Assembly: GCF_002735705.1 (NCBI RefSeq)
Contig: NZ_PDZL01000001.1
Coordinates: forward strand, 1-64,000
Origin: Janthinobacterium sp. BJB426
GTDB lineage: Bacteria; Pseudomonadota; Gammaproteobacteria; Burkholderiales; Burkholderiaceae_D
DNA length: 64,000 nt
Reading direction: 5' to 3'
Shown here: positions 1 to 8,355 of the stretch, piece after piece
How the letters are laid out: every line of letters starts with the position of its first letter
Position numbering within the stretch: position 1 is the stretch's first letter
Position numbers and translations under genes: made by a program
Notes under the pieces: generated by a model
The model's database searches: none
Told to the model about the DNA's origin: nothing
Seen by the model: only the letters and a program-made list of their open reading frames with translations

Positions 1-112
1 CTGATGACCATAGCAAGTTGGTCCCACCCCTTCCCATCCCGAACAGGACCGTGAAACAACTTTGCGCCGATGATAGTGCTGCAACCAGTGTGAAAGTAGG
101 TTATCGTCAGGC
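1..112 (+). rRNA. rrf: 5S ribosomal RNA, 5' end cut by the window edge
   Basis: This is the 5S rRNA of the large ribosomal subunit. The sequence has the usual betaproteobacterial 5S landmarks: the GATGACCATAGCAAG opening, the CCCATCCCGAACAGG loop and a GTTATCGTCAGGC-type closing strand that pairs with the 5' end. Only about two or three bases of the mature 5' end appear to be missing. It must be the last gene of an rRNA operon whose 16S and 23S genes lie to the left of the window. Confidence 0.96.
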
Positions 113-130
113 TTGTTATTCGCAGTAAGA

Positions 131-164
131 GAAAAACCCGATCAGCAATGGTCGGGTTTTTTTT
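131..164 (+). terminator. Rho-independent terminator of the rRNA operon
   Basis: An AAAACCCGA / TCGGGTTTT stem with a short loop is followed by a run of eight T. It starts about 20 bases after the 5S gene, the expected place for the end of the rRNA transcript. Confidence 0.9.
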
Positions 165-202
165 CGTCTGGTGGTTTTGCAGGTTTTACGGCGTACAGGC
201 GT

Positions 203-230
203 AAAAAAAGCAGCGCTGCGCGCTGCCTTT
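203..230 (-). terminator. Terminator for the PagL-like gene
   Basis: On the minus strand a seven-base-pair stem, GCAGCGC with a GCA loop and GCGCTGC, is followed by seven T. It lies about 20 bases beyond the stop codon of the gene at 248-820. Confidence 0.75.
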
Positions 231-247
231 GTCATTTATCACGCTCA

Positions 248-820
248 TTAAAAGTGATAAGCGACTTTGACGTTCATGTAATTGACGCCGCTATTCGGTT
301 TCTTGTAGCCACCGTTCGAGAAATGCTGGATCTTCGCAGCGACTTCCCATTTATTATTGAAAATATAGCCAACGCCGATATGGTCGCCGAACTGGAAGTG
401 GGTCGACAGGCGGTTATCGTCGTTATCGTACAGCTTGGACAGCATGTGCACGCCAATGCCGCCTTCCGCATAGAAGCCCAGCTTGTTCGTGTTTTCAAAG
501 CGGAACACGGGGGTAAAGCCCAGGTCCCACAGTTTTTGATGCTGGCCAGGGACATTGCGATAGCTCTTGCCATCCCAGCCGCCGATGCTGGCATCCCAGT
601 AACCGCTCAGCTGTGTGCCATTCGATACGAACCAGGCCTTATCCCAGTTCGAGGTCACGCCGGCGCGTACCATTTGTACCTTCACGCCCTTGGCATATTC
701 GCCGTAGACGGAGTCGATCAGTTTGTCGTCGGCGGCAAAGCCGGCGTTGGCCGCCATCAGCGCGGCAACAGCGGCGATGGATTTGAGGAGATTCTTCTTG
801 AAGAACATAGAGGCTTTCAT
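248..820 (-). CDS. pagL: PagL-like lipid A 3-O-deacylase (acyloxyacyl hydrolase), outer membrane
   Basis: Predicted 190-residue outer-membrane beta-barrel that would remove the 3-O-acyl chain of lipid A. Residues 1-29 form a Sec signal peptide ending in NAGFA. The rest is short, aromatic-rich and barrel-like, with a C-terminal Phe typical of outer-membrane proteins. The C-terminal HFSNG motif (His166, Ser168) matches the catalytic His-x-Ser-Asn of PagL. The third triad member of Pseudomonas PagL, Glu140, aligns by eye with Asn180 here, so the mechanism may differ. The start is set at the ATG before KASMFF because it gives a clean signal peptide; no good ribosome binding site is visible, and a second ATG lies four codons downstream. 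The family call is firm. Activity is inferred. Confidence 0.82.
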   Translation of the reverse strand: MKASMFFKKNLLKSIAAVAALMAANAGFAADDKLIDSVYGEYAKGVKVQMVRAGVTSNWDKAWFVSNGTQLSGYWDASIGGWDGKSYRNVPGQHQKLWDLGFTPVFRFENTNKLGFYAEGGIGVHMLSKLYDNDDNRLSTHFQFGDHIGVGYIFNNKWEVAAKIQHFSNGGYKKPNSGVNYMNVKVAYHF

Positions 821-903
821 CGTAAAATTGGCCGATAGGCTATTGTTGTACAGGCACCTTGCTTTGATGCCGCTCTCGCCACTTGTTGATCTCAGGGGTT
901 CAA

Positions 904-1806
904 TTGACATTCTCTACAAAAATCGCATTTCTCGGTATCGGTCTGATGGGGGATCCGATGGTCCGGTGCCTGCTACGCGCTGGATATTCTGTCACAATTT
1001 GGAATCGCACGCACAGCAAGGCCCAAGTCCTGCGTGCAGCAGGGGCGCAACCCGCCGTTTCCATCACTGAGGCGGTCAATGGCGCGGATGTGGTCATCTC
1101 GATGCTGGAAGCCGGTCCCATCGTGGCAACAGTGCTGCAACAGGCGTTGCCGGCCCTGGCAGGCGGCGCGATCTGGATCGACATGAGTTCCACCAAGCAG
1201 GCAGAAGCCCAGCAATTTCATGCCACCTTGCACGCTGCAGGCCATGGTTTCATCGATGCGCCCGTCTCGGGCGGCGTCGGCGGGGCACAAGCGGGCACCC
1301 TGGCCATCATGGCTGGCGCCAGCACCGGCGATTACGCGCGGGTTGAAGTGATTCTATCGGCCATGGGACGCCCGACGCTGGTGGGGCCGGCCGGCAGCGG
1401 GCAGGTCGCCAAGTTGTGCAACCAGCTGATCGTCGGCGCGACATTGAATATCGTGGCGGAAGCCTTGCTGCTGGCCCAGGCGGCCGGCGCCGATGCGAGC
1501 GCCGTACGGGCAGCCATCCGCGGCGGCTTTGCCGAAAGCAGGATTTTGGAGGTGCATGGCCAGCGCATGCTGGAACGTAATTTTGTTGCCGGTGGCCAGG
1601 TGAAAAGCCAGATCAAGGATATGCACAATATCCTCGCGGCAGCCGAGGCGGCCCACGTCACCTTGCCGGTGACACAACTGGTGACGCAGCGCTATGAAAG
1701 CCTCGCTACCACGCACCCGACAGCCGATCACGCGGCGGCCTTGCTGGCTCTGGAAGCGTTGAATCCGGGCCAGCGCCTGGGCACCGGTCCGGATCAACTG
1801 AGCTGA
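904..1806 (+). CDS. NAD(P)-dependent beta-hydroxyacid dehydrogenase (3-hydroxyisobutyrate dehydrogenase family)
   Basis: Enzyme of about 300 residues that oxidises a beta-hydroxyacid such as 3-hydroxyisobutyrate or tartronate semialdehyde (reduced form) with NAD(P). The N-terminal Rossmann motif GIGLMGDPM, the substrate-binding segment DAPVSGG and the catalytic lysine in GQVAKLCNQ (Lys170) are all present. Length is normal for the family. I favour a TTG start at 904 because AGGGG lies about seven bases upstream; another TTG at 883-885 is possible. The exact substrate cannot be read from the sequence. The gene ends one base before the convergent M20 gene, leaving no room for a terminator between them. 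Confidence 0.85.
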   Translation: MTFSTKIAFLGIGLMGDPMVRCLLRAGYSVTIWNRTHSKAQVLRAAGAQPAVSITEAVNGADVVISMLEAGPIVATVLQQALPALAGGAIWIDMSSTKQAEAQQFHATLHAAGHGFIDAPVSGGVGGAQAGTLAIMAGASTGDYARVEVILSAMGRPTLVGPAGSGQVAKLCNQLIVGATLNIVAEALLLAQAAGADASAVRAAIRGGFAESRILEVHGQRMLERNFVAGGQVKSQIKDMHNILAAAEAAHVTLPVTQLVTQRYESLATTHPTADHAAALLALEALNPGQRLGTGPDQLS

Positions 1807-1807
1807 T

Positions 1808-3001
1808 TCAAGCGATGGGCAGGCTTGCTTCGGCCAACTTGACCCAGAAACTGGCGCCGATGGGCAGCAGATTGTCGTTGAAGTCGTAGCTGCCATTGTG
1901 CAAGACGCACGGACCCAGGCCGTGGCCGCCATCGCGATGCTCGCCATCGCCATTGCCGATGAAGATGTAGCAGCCAGCCTTTTCTTGCAGGAAGAAGGCA
2001 AAATCTTCCGCGCCCATGGTCGGCTCGACATTCGCGTTGACCTTGTCGGCGCCCACCACGCTTTTCATGACTTCGACGGCAAACGCCGTTTCTTTCGCGT
2101 GGTTGACCAGCGGCGGATAGTTGCGCTTGAAGTGGAAATCGACCTCGGCACCAAAGGCGGCGGCCGTATGCACGGCGATGTCGCGCATGCGCTCTTCGAT
2201 CAAGTCCAGCACGGGCGTGGTGAAGGTGCGCACGGTGCCGACCAGGCTGGCGTCATCGGGAATCACATTGGTGGCGCTGCCCGCGTGGATTTGCGTGATC
2301 GACAGCACGGCCGTGTCGAGCGGACTCTTGTTGCGCGTGATGACGGTTTGCCAGCTTTGCGCGATTTGCACGGCCACCATGACGGGATCGATGCCCTTGT
2401 GGGGCTGGGCCGCGTGCGCGCCCTTGCCCTTGACGGTGACGTGGAATTCATTGCTGGATGCCATCATTGGCCCTTCCACCACGCTCAGGGTACCTGTTTC
2501 CGCGCCTGGCCAGTTGTGCATGCCGTAGATGGCATCCATGGGAAAGCGGGTAAACAAGCCGTCTTCGATCATTTCACGCGCCCCCGCGCCGCCTTCCTCG
2601 GCCGGCTGGAAGACGAGGTAGACCGTGCCGTCGAAGTTGCGGTGCTGCGCCAGGTAATGAGCGGCACCCAGCAGCATGGCCGTGTGGCCGTCGTGGCCGC
2701 AGGCGTGCATCTTGCCTGGGTGACGTGAAGCGTGCTCGAAGGTATTCATTTCCTGCATCGGCAAGGCATCCATATCGGCGCGCAGGCCGATGGCACGCTT
2801 GGAGGTGCCATGCTGGATGATGCCGACCACGCCAGTGCGGCCCAGGCCGCGTACCACGGGAATGCCCCATTCTGTCAGTTTGGCGGCGACCACGTCCGAA
2901 GTGCGCTGTTCTTCGTAGCACAGCTCGGGATGCGCGTGCAGGTCGCGGCGTATACCTTGCAGCTCGGATTGAAACGCCAAGATCGGATCAACTAGTTTCA
3001 T
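1808..3001 (-). CDS. M20 family metal-dependent amidohydrolase (hippurate hydrolase-like)
   Basis: Cytoplasmic 397-residue hydrolase of the M20/HipO group, which cleaves N-acyl amino acids such as hippurate with a di-metal centre. Metal-ligand motifs are visible: HACGHDGHTAML near residue 105, PAEEGGAGA near residue 138, and the late MGAEDFAFF segment. The start ATG follows a clear AGGAGA ribosome binding site with good spacing. There is no signal peptide. Substrate specificity (hippurate, N-acetyl amino acids or an amino-acid conjugate) is not determined by these motifs. The gene stands alone, convergent with the dehydrogenase and divergent from the molybdopterin oxidoreductase. Confidence 0.87.
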   Translation of the reverse strand: MKLVDPILAFQSELQGIRRDLHAHPELCYEEQRTSDVVAAKLTEWGIPVVRGLGRTGVVGIIQHGTSKRAIGLRADMDALPMQEMNTFEHASRHPGKMHACGHDGHTAMLLGAAHYLAQHRNFDGTVYLVFQPAEEGGAGAREMIEDGLFTRFPMDAIYGMHNWPGAETGTLSVVEGPMMASSNEFHVTVKGKGAHAAQPHKGIDPVMVAVQIAQSWQTVITRNKSPLDTAVLSITQIHAGSATNVIPDDASLVGTVRTFTTPVLDLIEERMRDIAVHTAAAFGAEVDFHFKRNYPPLVNHAKETAFAVEVMKSVVGADKVNANVEPTMGAEDFAFFLQEKAGCYIFIGNGDGEHRDGGHGLGPCVLHNGSYDFNDNLLPIGASFWVKLAEASLPIA

Positions 3002-3207
3002 GGGACTCTCCTGTGAATGCTGGCACGCAGCAATGTATGGCGCGCCGGACCGTGCTTGTTTGATCAAAAACAGGCGCGGCTAATAGTGCATTGTAGCCCT
3101 TGTTTGCCGGGTAAATCCAGCGCACGGACGTGCTTGCCACGGCGCCAACAGCAAGCGCGCGGAATGGTTTACAGTATCGCCTTCCCCCAACGTTTTTGGA
3201 TTGCCCC

Positions 3208-5283
3208 ATGACCACCACCCAAGTGCGCGCCGCCTGCCCGCTCGACTGCCCCGATACCTGCGCCTTGCTGGTCACCGTGACCGATGGTGTGGCAACAGCC
3301 GTCAAGGGCGATCCCGACCACCCGACCACGGCTGGCGTGCTGTGCACCAAGGTGTCGCGCTTCACGGAACGCACCTATCATGCGGACCGGCTGCTGCATC
3401 CGCTGCGCCGCGTGGGCAAGAAGGGGGAAGGCAAGTTCGAACGCATCAGCTGGGAAGAGGCGCTGCAGACCATCGCGGCCCGCCTGAAACCGATCGCCGC
3501 GCGCGATCCGCAGGCGATCTTGCCGTACAGCTACTGCGGCACCATGGGCCTGGTGCAGGGTGAATCGATGTCCTCGCGCTTCTTCAACCAGCTCGGTGCT
3601 TCCCTGCTGGACCGCACCATTTGCGCGTCGGCCGGCGCCACCGGTTACCGCTACACGGTGGGCGCCAGCATCGGCACGGACCTGGAGCAATTCCAGAACG
3701 CGAAATTGATCATCATCTGGGGCGGCAACCCGATCGCCTCGAACCTGCACTTCTGGATGCGCGCGCAAGAGGCCAAGCGCAATGGCGCCACCTTGATCGC
3801 CATCGACCCCTACCGTTCGCTGACGGCCGAAAAGTGCCACCAGCACATCGCCTTGCTGCCGGGTACCGATGCGGCCCTGGCGCTGGGTTTGATGCATGTC
3901 TTGATTGTGGAAGATTTGCTCGATCATGACTACATCGATCGCTACACTGTAGGCTACGATGCCTTGAAACAGCGCGCGCTGGAATGGCCGCCTGGGCGCG
4001 TGGCCGAGGTATGCGGCATCACGACCACGGAAGTGGTGGAACTGGCGCGCCTGTACGGCCAGGCGTGCCGCTCTGGCGAAGGCGCCGCCATCCGCACCAA
4101 CTACGGCGTGCAGCGCGTGCATGGCGGTGGCATGGCAGTGCGCAATATTGCCTGCCTGCCGGCCCTGACGGGCGCCTGGCGCCATCCGGCGGGCGGCATG
4201 CAGCTGTCGAGCTCGGGTTCCTTTCCCGTCAACCGCAAGGCCCTGCAGCGCCCGGATCTATTGAAAGGCACGCCGCGCACCATCAACATGAGCACTATCG
4301 GCGACGATCTGCTGAAAACCGCGTCGCCCGAGTTCGGCCCGCAAGTCGAGGCCGTGATCGTCTACAACTCGAATCCCCTGGCGGTAGCGCCCGATTCGTC
4401 GAAAGTGGCACAGGGTTTTGCCCGCGAGGATTTGTTTACGGTCGTGCTCGAACACTTCCAGACCGATACCGTCGATTACGCCGACATCGTGCTGCCCGCC
4501 ACCACGCAGCTGGAACATGTCGATGCGCATTCCACCTACGGTCACCTGTACATGATGGCGAACAACGCGGCCGTGGCGCCGCTGGGCGAAGCGAAGGCGA
4601 ATACGGAAATCTTCCGCCTGCTGGCGCAGCACATGGGCTTTGATGACCCGTGCTTCCAGGAAAGCGACGATGCGCTGGCGGCCAAGGCCTTCGATACGAC
4701 GGATGCGCGCGCCGTACATTTCGACTGGGAATCGCTGAAACGCACGGGCTGGCAAAAGCTGGCCATGGCCGAAGCGCCATTTGCCGAAGGTGGTTTCCCC
4801 ACGCCATCGGGCAAGTGCGAGTTGTATTCCAGCGCCATGGCGCTGGCGGGACTCGATCCCTTGCCGACGTATATCGCGCCGCACGAATCGCAAGCCAGCA
4901 ATCCTGCCCTGGCAGCCCGTTATCCGCTGGCCATGATTTCGCCGCCGGCGCGCAATTTCCTCAACTCCACTTTCGTGAACGTGAAAAGCTTGCGCGCGGC
5001 CGAGGGCGAGCCGCACCTCGATATCCATCCCGACGATGGCGCCGCGCGTGGCATCGCGGCCGGCGACATGGTGCGCATTTTTAATGATCGCGGCAGCTTT
5101 GTGGCCAAGGCCAGGGTGACGGACAAGGCCAGACGCGGCCTGGTGGTGGGCTTGTCCGTGTGGTGGAAGAAACTCGCCAGCGATGGCAAGAACGCCAATG
5201 AAGTGACGAGCCAGCGCCTGACGGACATGGGCCGCGCGCCGACCTTCTACGATACGCTGGTTGAAGTGGAAAAGGCAGTCTGA
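3208..5283 (+). CDS. Molybdopterin-dependent oxidoreductase, formate dehydrogenase/DMSO reductase family
   Basis: Catalytic subunit of 691 residues with an N-terminal [4Fe-4S] site: Cys10, Cys14, Cys18 and Cys46 in the C-x3-C-x3-C-x27-C arrangement. Large molybdopterin-binding domains follow, with IIIWGGNPIASN near residue 170 and PDAD-like and dinucleotide-binding segments near the C terminus. There is no twin-arginine signal, so it should act in the cytoplasm. It resembles the stand-alone oxidoreductases annotated as formate dehydrogenase-like or biotin-sulfoxide reductase-like; the substrate is unknown. No electron-transfer subunit lies beside it. An upstream in-frame ATG at 3130 exists but would add a 26-residue extension ahead of the Fe-S motif, so 3208 is preferred. 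The next gene starts two bases after its stop. Confidence 0.85.
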   Translation: MTTTQVRAACPLDCPDTCALLVTVTDGVATAVKGDPDHPTTAGVLCTKVSRFTERTYHADRLLHPLRRVGKKGEGKFERISWEEALQTIAARLKPIAARDPQAILPYSYCGTMGLVQGESMSSRFFNQLGASLLDRTICASAGATGYRYTVGASIGTDLEQFQNAKLIIIWGGNPIASNLHFWMRAQEAKRNGATLIAIDPYRSLTAEKCHQHIALLPGTDAALALGLMHVLIVEDLLDHDYIDRYTVGYDALKQRALEWPPGRVAEVCGITTTEVVELARLYGQACRSGEGAAIRTNYGVQRVHGGGMAVRNIACLPALTGAWRHPAGGMQLSSSGSFPVNRKALQRPDLLKGTPRTINMSTIGDDLLKTASPEFGPQVEAVIVYNSNPLAVAPDSSKVAQGFAREDLFTVVLEHFQTDTVDYADIVLPATTQLEHVDAHSTYGHLYMMANNAAVAPLGEAKANTEIFRLLAQHMGFDDPCFQESDDALAAKAFDTTDARAVHFDWESLKRTGWQKLAMAEAPFAEGGFPTPSGKCELYSSAMALAGLDPLPTYIAPHESQASNPALAARYPLAMISPPARNFLNSTFVNVKSLRAAEGEPHLDIHPDDGAARGIAAGDMVRIFNDRGSFVAKARVTDKARRGLVVGLSVWWKKLASDGKNANEVTSQRLTDMGRAPTFYDTLVEVEKAV

Positions 5284-5285
5284 CC

Positions 5286-6341
5286 ATGACCCTGGCGCGC
5301 TGGCCGGCCCGCTTGCTTGTCGGCACGCTGTGCATGTTGCTGGGTGGCTGTACGCAGCTGCGCTACTACACGCAGGCGGCGCAAGGGCAATATGCGCTGT
5401 GGTCGGGCGCGCGCCCCATCGGTGACTGGCTCGATGACCCGGCCACGGAGCCGCGCCTGAAAGTGCGCCTGGCCAAGGCACAGCAAATCCGTCGCTTTGC
5501 CGTCAGCGAACTGGACTTGCCCGACAATGGCAGCTACAAGAACTATGCCTCCCTGCGGCGCCCGTTTGTGCTGTGGAACGTGGTGGCCACGCCGGAACTG
5601 TCGCTGCAGCCGCTGCAATGGTGTTTCCCCATCGCCGGCTGCGTGAATTACCGCGGCTATTACAGCAAGGAAGAGGCGCTGGCGTATGCCGATGAGTTGC
5701 GGGCCCAGCATTACGACGTGCAGGTGGGCGGCGTGCCCGCGTATTCCACCTTGGGCTGGTTCGACGATCCCCTGCTGTCGACCTTTATCAATTACAACGA
5801 TGCGGAACTGGCGCGCCTGATTTTTCATGAACTGGCGCACCAGGTGGTGTACGTGCCTGGCGATTCGGCCTTCAACGAGTCGTTTGCCAGCGCCGTGGAA
5901 GAGGCGGGCGTGCAGCGCTGGCTGGCGCGCGAGGGCAATGACGCCATGCGCGCCGCGTACGCCCAGTATGCGGCGCGGCGCCAGGATTTTCTCGCCTTGC
6001 TGCTGACATATCGGGGCGAACTGGACGCCGTGTATGCGAGCGGCGCCAGCGATGCGGACAAGCGCGCGCGCAAGGCGCAGGTATTTGCGGCATTGCAAGA
6101 TGCCTACCAGGTACTGAAGCAAAACTGGGGTGGTTTTGCCGGTTACGACCGCTGGTTCGAGCAGCCATTGAGCAATGCGCACCTGGCTTCCGTGTCTACC
6201 TACAATGAATTTTTGCCTGCCTTCAAAAAATTGCTGGAAGAAAAAAAGAACTTTCGTGCTTTTTATGCTGCAGTGCACACAATGGCCCAGATCAAGAAGC
6301 CTGAGCGCAGGCGTGCGCTGGAACAATTGTCCAGCCCCTGA
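5286..6341 (+). CDS. Lipoprotein zinc metallopeptidase, putative aminopeptidase (COG4324-like)
   Basis: Protein of 351 residues with a lipoprotein signal peptide ending in LLGGC (lipidated Cys22) and a zinc-protease motif HELAHQ at residues 181-186. A glutamate in the following FNESFASAVEE segment is a plausible third zinc ligand. This layout fits the putative aminopeptidase family found in many Beta- and Gammaproteobacteria. It should be anchored in the cell envelope. It begins two bases after the molybdopterin oxidoreductase stop, so the two are likely translationally coupled, although no functional link is obvious. The 276 bases that follow, up to fadD, contain no other gene. Confidence 0.82.
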   Translation: MTLARWPARLLVGTLCMLLGGCTQLRYYTQAAQGQYALWSGARPIGDWLDDPATEPRLKVRLAKAQQIRRFAVSELDLPDNGSYKNYASLRRPFVLWNVVATPELSLQPLQWCFPIAGCVNYRGYYSKEEALAYADELRAQHYDVQVGGVPAYSTLGWFDDPLLSTFINYNDAELARLIFHELAHQVVYVPGDSAFNESFASAVEEAGVQRWLAREGNDAMRAAYAQYAARRQDFLALLLTYRGELDAVYASGASDADKRARKAQVFAALQDAYQVLKQNWGGFAGYDRWFEQPLSNAHLASVSTYNEFLPAFKKLLEEKKNFRAFYAAVHTMAQIKKPERRRALEQLSSP

Positions 6342-6500
6342 CCCGTAAAGATTGTCTCGCACGTCAGGGCGAACGATCCTGCAACAGTGTATTTATCATG
6401 TTGCGCTGCAGCACAAAAAGCCCCTAGAGTTGCCGCTCGAATACTGTTGAAAGCGCTTGCATGGAAGCCCGGCGCCCGATAGCATCGCATTAGTAGCATA

Positions 6501-6512
6501 GAGCAATTGCTC
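6501..6512. promoter_or_regulatory. Perfect 12-bp palindrome upstream of the first fadD
   Basis: GAGCAATTGCTC is a perfect inverted repeat about 105 bases before the fadD start, inside a 276-base gap. It could be an operator. I cannot match it to a known fatty-acid regulator site, and it may be chance. Confidence 0.3.
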
Positions 6513-6617
6513 GTCAGAATGCTCAAACTGACTGCAGGACGACAGAATCCGCAGCAATGATCCGCGCCGGCAGGGTGCGCCGGCTCCCCCACGATTATTT
6601 GAGACAAGAGGCACAGG

Positions 6618-8300
6618 ATGGAAAAAATTTGGCTGAAGTCGTACCCTCCCGGCGTACCTGCCGACATCGATCCTGATCAATATCGTTCGCTGGTGCATTT
6701 GCTGGAAGAAGCGTTTCAAAAATATGCGGATCGCAATGCCTATGTCTGCATGGACAAATTTCTCACCTATGCCGAACTCGACACCTATTCGCGCCAGCTG
6801 GGTGCCTGGCTGCAAAGCCGTGGCCTGAAGAAGGGCGCCCGGGTCGCCCTGATGATGCCGAACGTGCTGCAGTATCCGGTGGCGATCGCCGCCGTCCTGC
6901 GCGCCGGCTACACCGTGGTCAACGTCAACCCGCTATATACGCCGCGCGAACTCGAGCATCAGCTCAACGATTCGGGCAGCGAAGCCATCATCGTGCTGGA
7001 AAACTTTGCCCATACGCTCGAACAAGTGCTGGGCAAGACAGCTGTCAAGCACATCGTCGTCGCCAGCATGGGCGAAATGCTGGGCGGCTTGAAGGGCATG
7101 ATCGTCAATTTTGTCGTGCGCAACGTCAAGAAGATGGTGCCCGCGTATTCCTTGCCGAACGCCATGCGTTTCAAGCAGGCGCTGGCGCTGGGCAGCCGCA
7201 TGAAACTCACGCCTGTCGAGCTGGGCATCAATGACCCTGCCTTCCTGCAATACACGGGCGGCACGACGGGCGTATCGAAAGGCGCGACCTTGAGCCACCG
7301 CAATGTGATCGCCAATGTGCTGCAAAGCGAAGCGTGGTCGGGCGCGGCGCTCGACCAGAATAGCAAGGAACAGATGATCATCGTCTGCGCCTTGCCGCTG
7401 TACCATATCTTTGCCCTGACGGCGTGCGCCATGTGGGGCACGCGCGTGGGCGCCCTGAATATCCTGATCCCGAATCCGCGCGATATCCCGGGCCTGATCA
7501 AGGAGCTGGGCAAGTACAAATTCAACCTGCTGCCAGCGGTCAATACCCTGTATAACGCGCTGGTGAATCACCCCGATTTCGCCAAGCTCGACTTCTCGGG
7601 CCTGAAGATCGCCAATGGCGGCGGCATGGCAGTGCAGCAAGCCGTCAACGACAAGTGGCTGCAAGTGACGGGCGTGTCCATCATTGAAGGCTATGGCTTG
7701 TCGGAAACGTCGCCTGTCGCCACCTGCAACCGCGCCGACAGCACGGCGTTTTCCGGCACCATCGGCTTGCCGATTCCGTCGACCGAGATCGCCATCCTCG
7801 ACGATGACGGCAAGGAAGTGCCGCTGGGCCAGACGGGCGAAATCGCCATCCGTGGCCCGCAAGTGATGAGCGGCTACTGGAACCGTCCCGATGAAACGGC
7901 CAAGGTCATGACACCTGATGGATACTTTAAATCCGGTGATGTGGGCATCATGGACGAGCGCGGCTACGTGAAGATTGTCGACCGCAAGAAAGACATGATT
8001 CTCGTCTCCGGTTTCAATGTGTATCCGAACGAAGTGGAAGCCGTCATCGCGGCCCATCCTGGCGTGCTCGAGTGCGCCTGCGTGGGCGTGCCGGATGAGC
8101 ACTCGGGCGAGGCCGTGAAAGTGTTTGTCGTGCGCAAGGATCCGAACCTGACCCAGGCAGTGCTGGCCGCGTACTGCAAGGAGCAATTCACCGGTTACAA
8201 GCGGCCGAAATACATCGAGTTCCGCGATGAGCTGCCGAAGACCAACGTCGGCAAGATTTTGCGTCGCGCCCTGCGTGACGAAACGAAGACAGCAGCATAA
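6618..8300 (+). CDS. fadD: Long-chain fatty acid-CoA ligase, first tandem copy
   Basis: AMP-forming acyl-CoA synthetase of 560 residues that activates long-chain fatty acids for beta-oxidation or lipid synthesis. The adenylation motif YTGGTTGVSKG lies at residues 212-222. GYGLSETSP and the C-terminal VDRKKDMILVSGFNVYPNE region complete the ligase signature, and KTNVGKILRR near the C terminus carries the catalytic lysine. Length matches FadD. A ribosome-binding-like AAGAGG/CAGG lies upstream of the ATG. A highly similar copy follows at 8356, separated by a hairpin terminator. It should be soluble or peripheral to the inner membrane. Confidence 0.95.
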   Translation: MEKIWLKSYPPGVPADIDPDQYRSLVHLLEEAFQKYADRNAYVCMDKFLTYAELDTYSRQLGAWLQSRGLKKGARVALMMPNVLQYPVAIAAVLRAGYTVVNVNPLYTPRELEHQLNDSGSEAIIVLENFAHTLEQVLGKTAVKHIVVASMGEMLGGLKGMIVNFVVRNVKKMVPAYSLPNAMRFKQALALGSRMKLTPVELGINDPAFLQYTGGTTGVSKGATLSHRNVIANVLQSEAWSGAALDQNSKEQMIIVCALPLYHIFALTACAMWGTRVGALNILIPNPRDIPGLIKELGKYKFNLLPAVNTLYNALVNHPDFAKLDFSGLKIANGGGMAVQQAVNDKWLQVTGVSIIEGYGLSETSPVATCNRADSTAFSGTIGLPIPSTEIAILDDDGKEVPLGQTGEIAIRGPQVMSGYWNRPDETAKVMTPDGYFKSGDVGIMDERGYVKIVDRKKDMILVSGFNVYPNEVEAVIAAHPGVLECACVGVPDEHSGEAVKVFVVRKDPNLTQAVLAAYCKEQFTGYKRPKYIEFRDELPKTNVGKILRRALRDETKTAA

Positions 8301-8307
8301 ACAGTGT

Positions 8308-8335
8308 GGGATGCGCCAGGAGGCGCATCCCTTTT
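8308..8335 (+). terminator. Hairpin terminator or attenuator between the two fadD copies
   Basis: A perfect ten-base-pair stem, GGGATGCGCC, AGGA loop and GGCGCATCCC, is followed by only four T. It lies 21 bases before the second fadD start. The short T run suggests partial read-through is possible. Confidence 0.75.
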
Positions 8336-8355
8336 ACAGATAAAGATGAGGCGAG

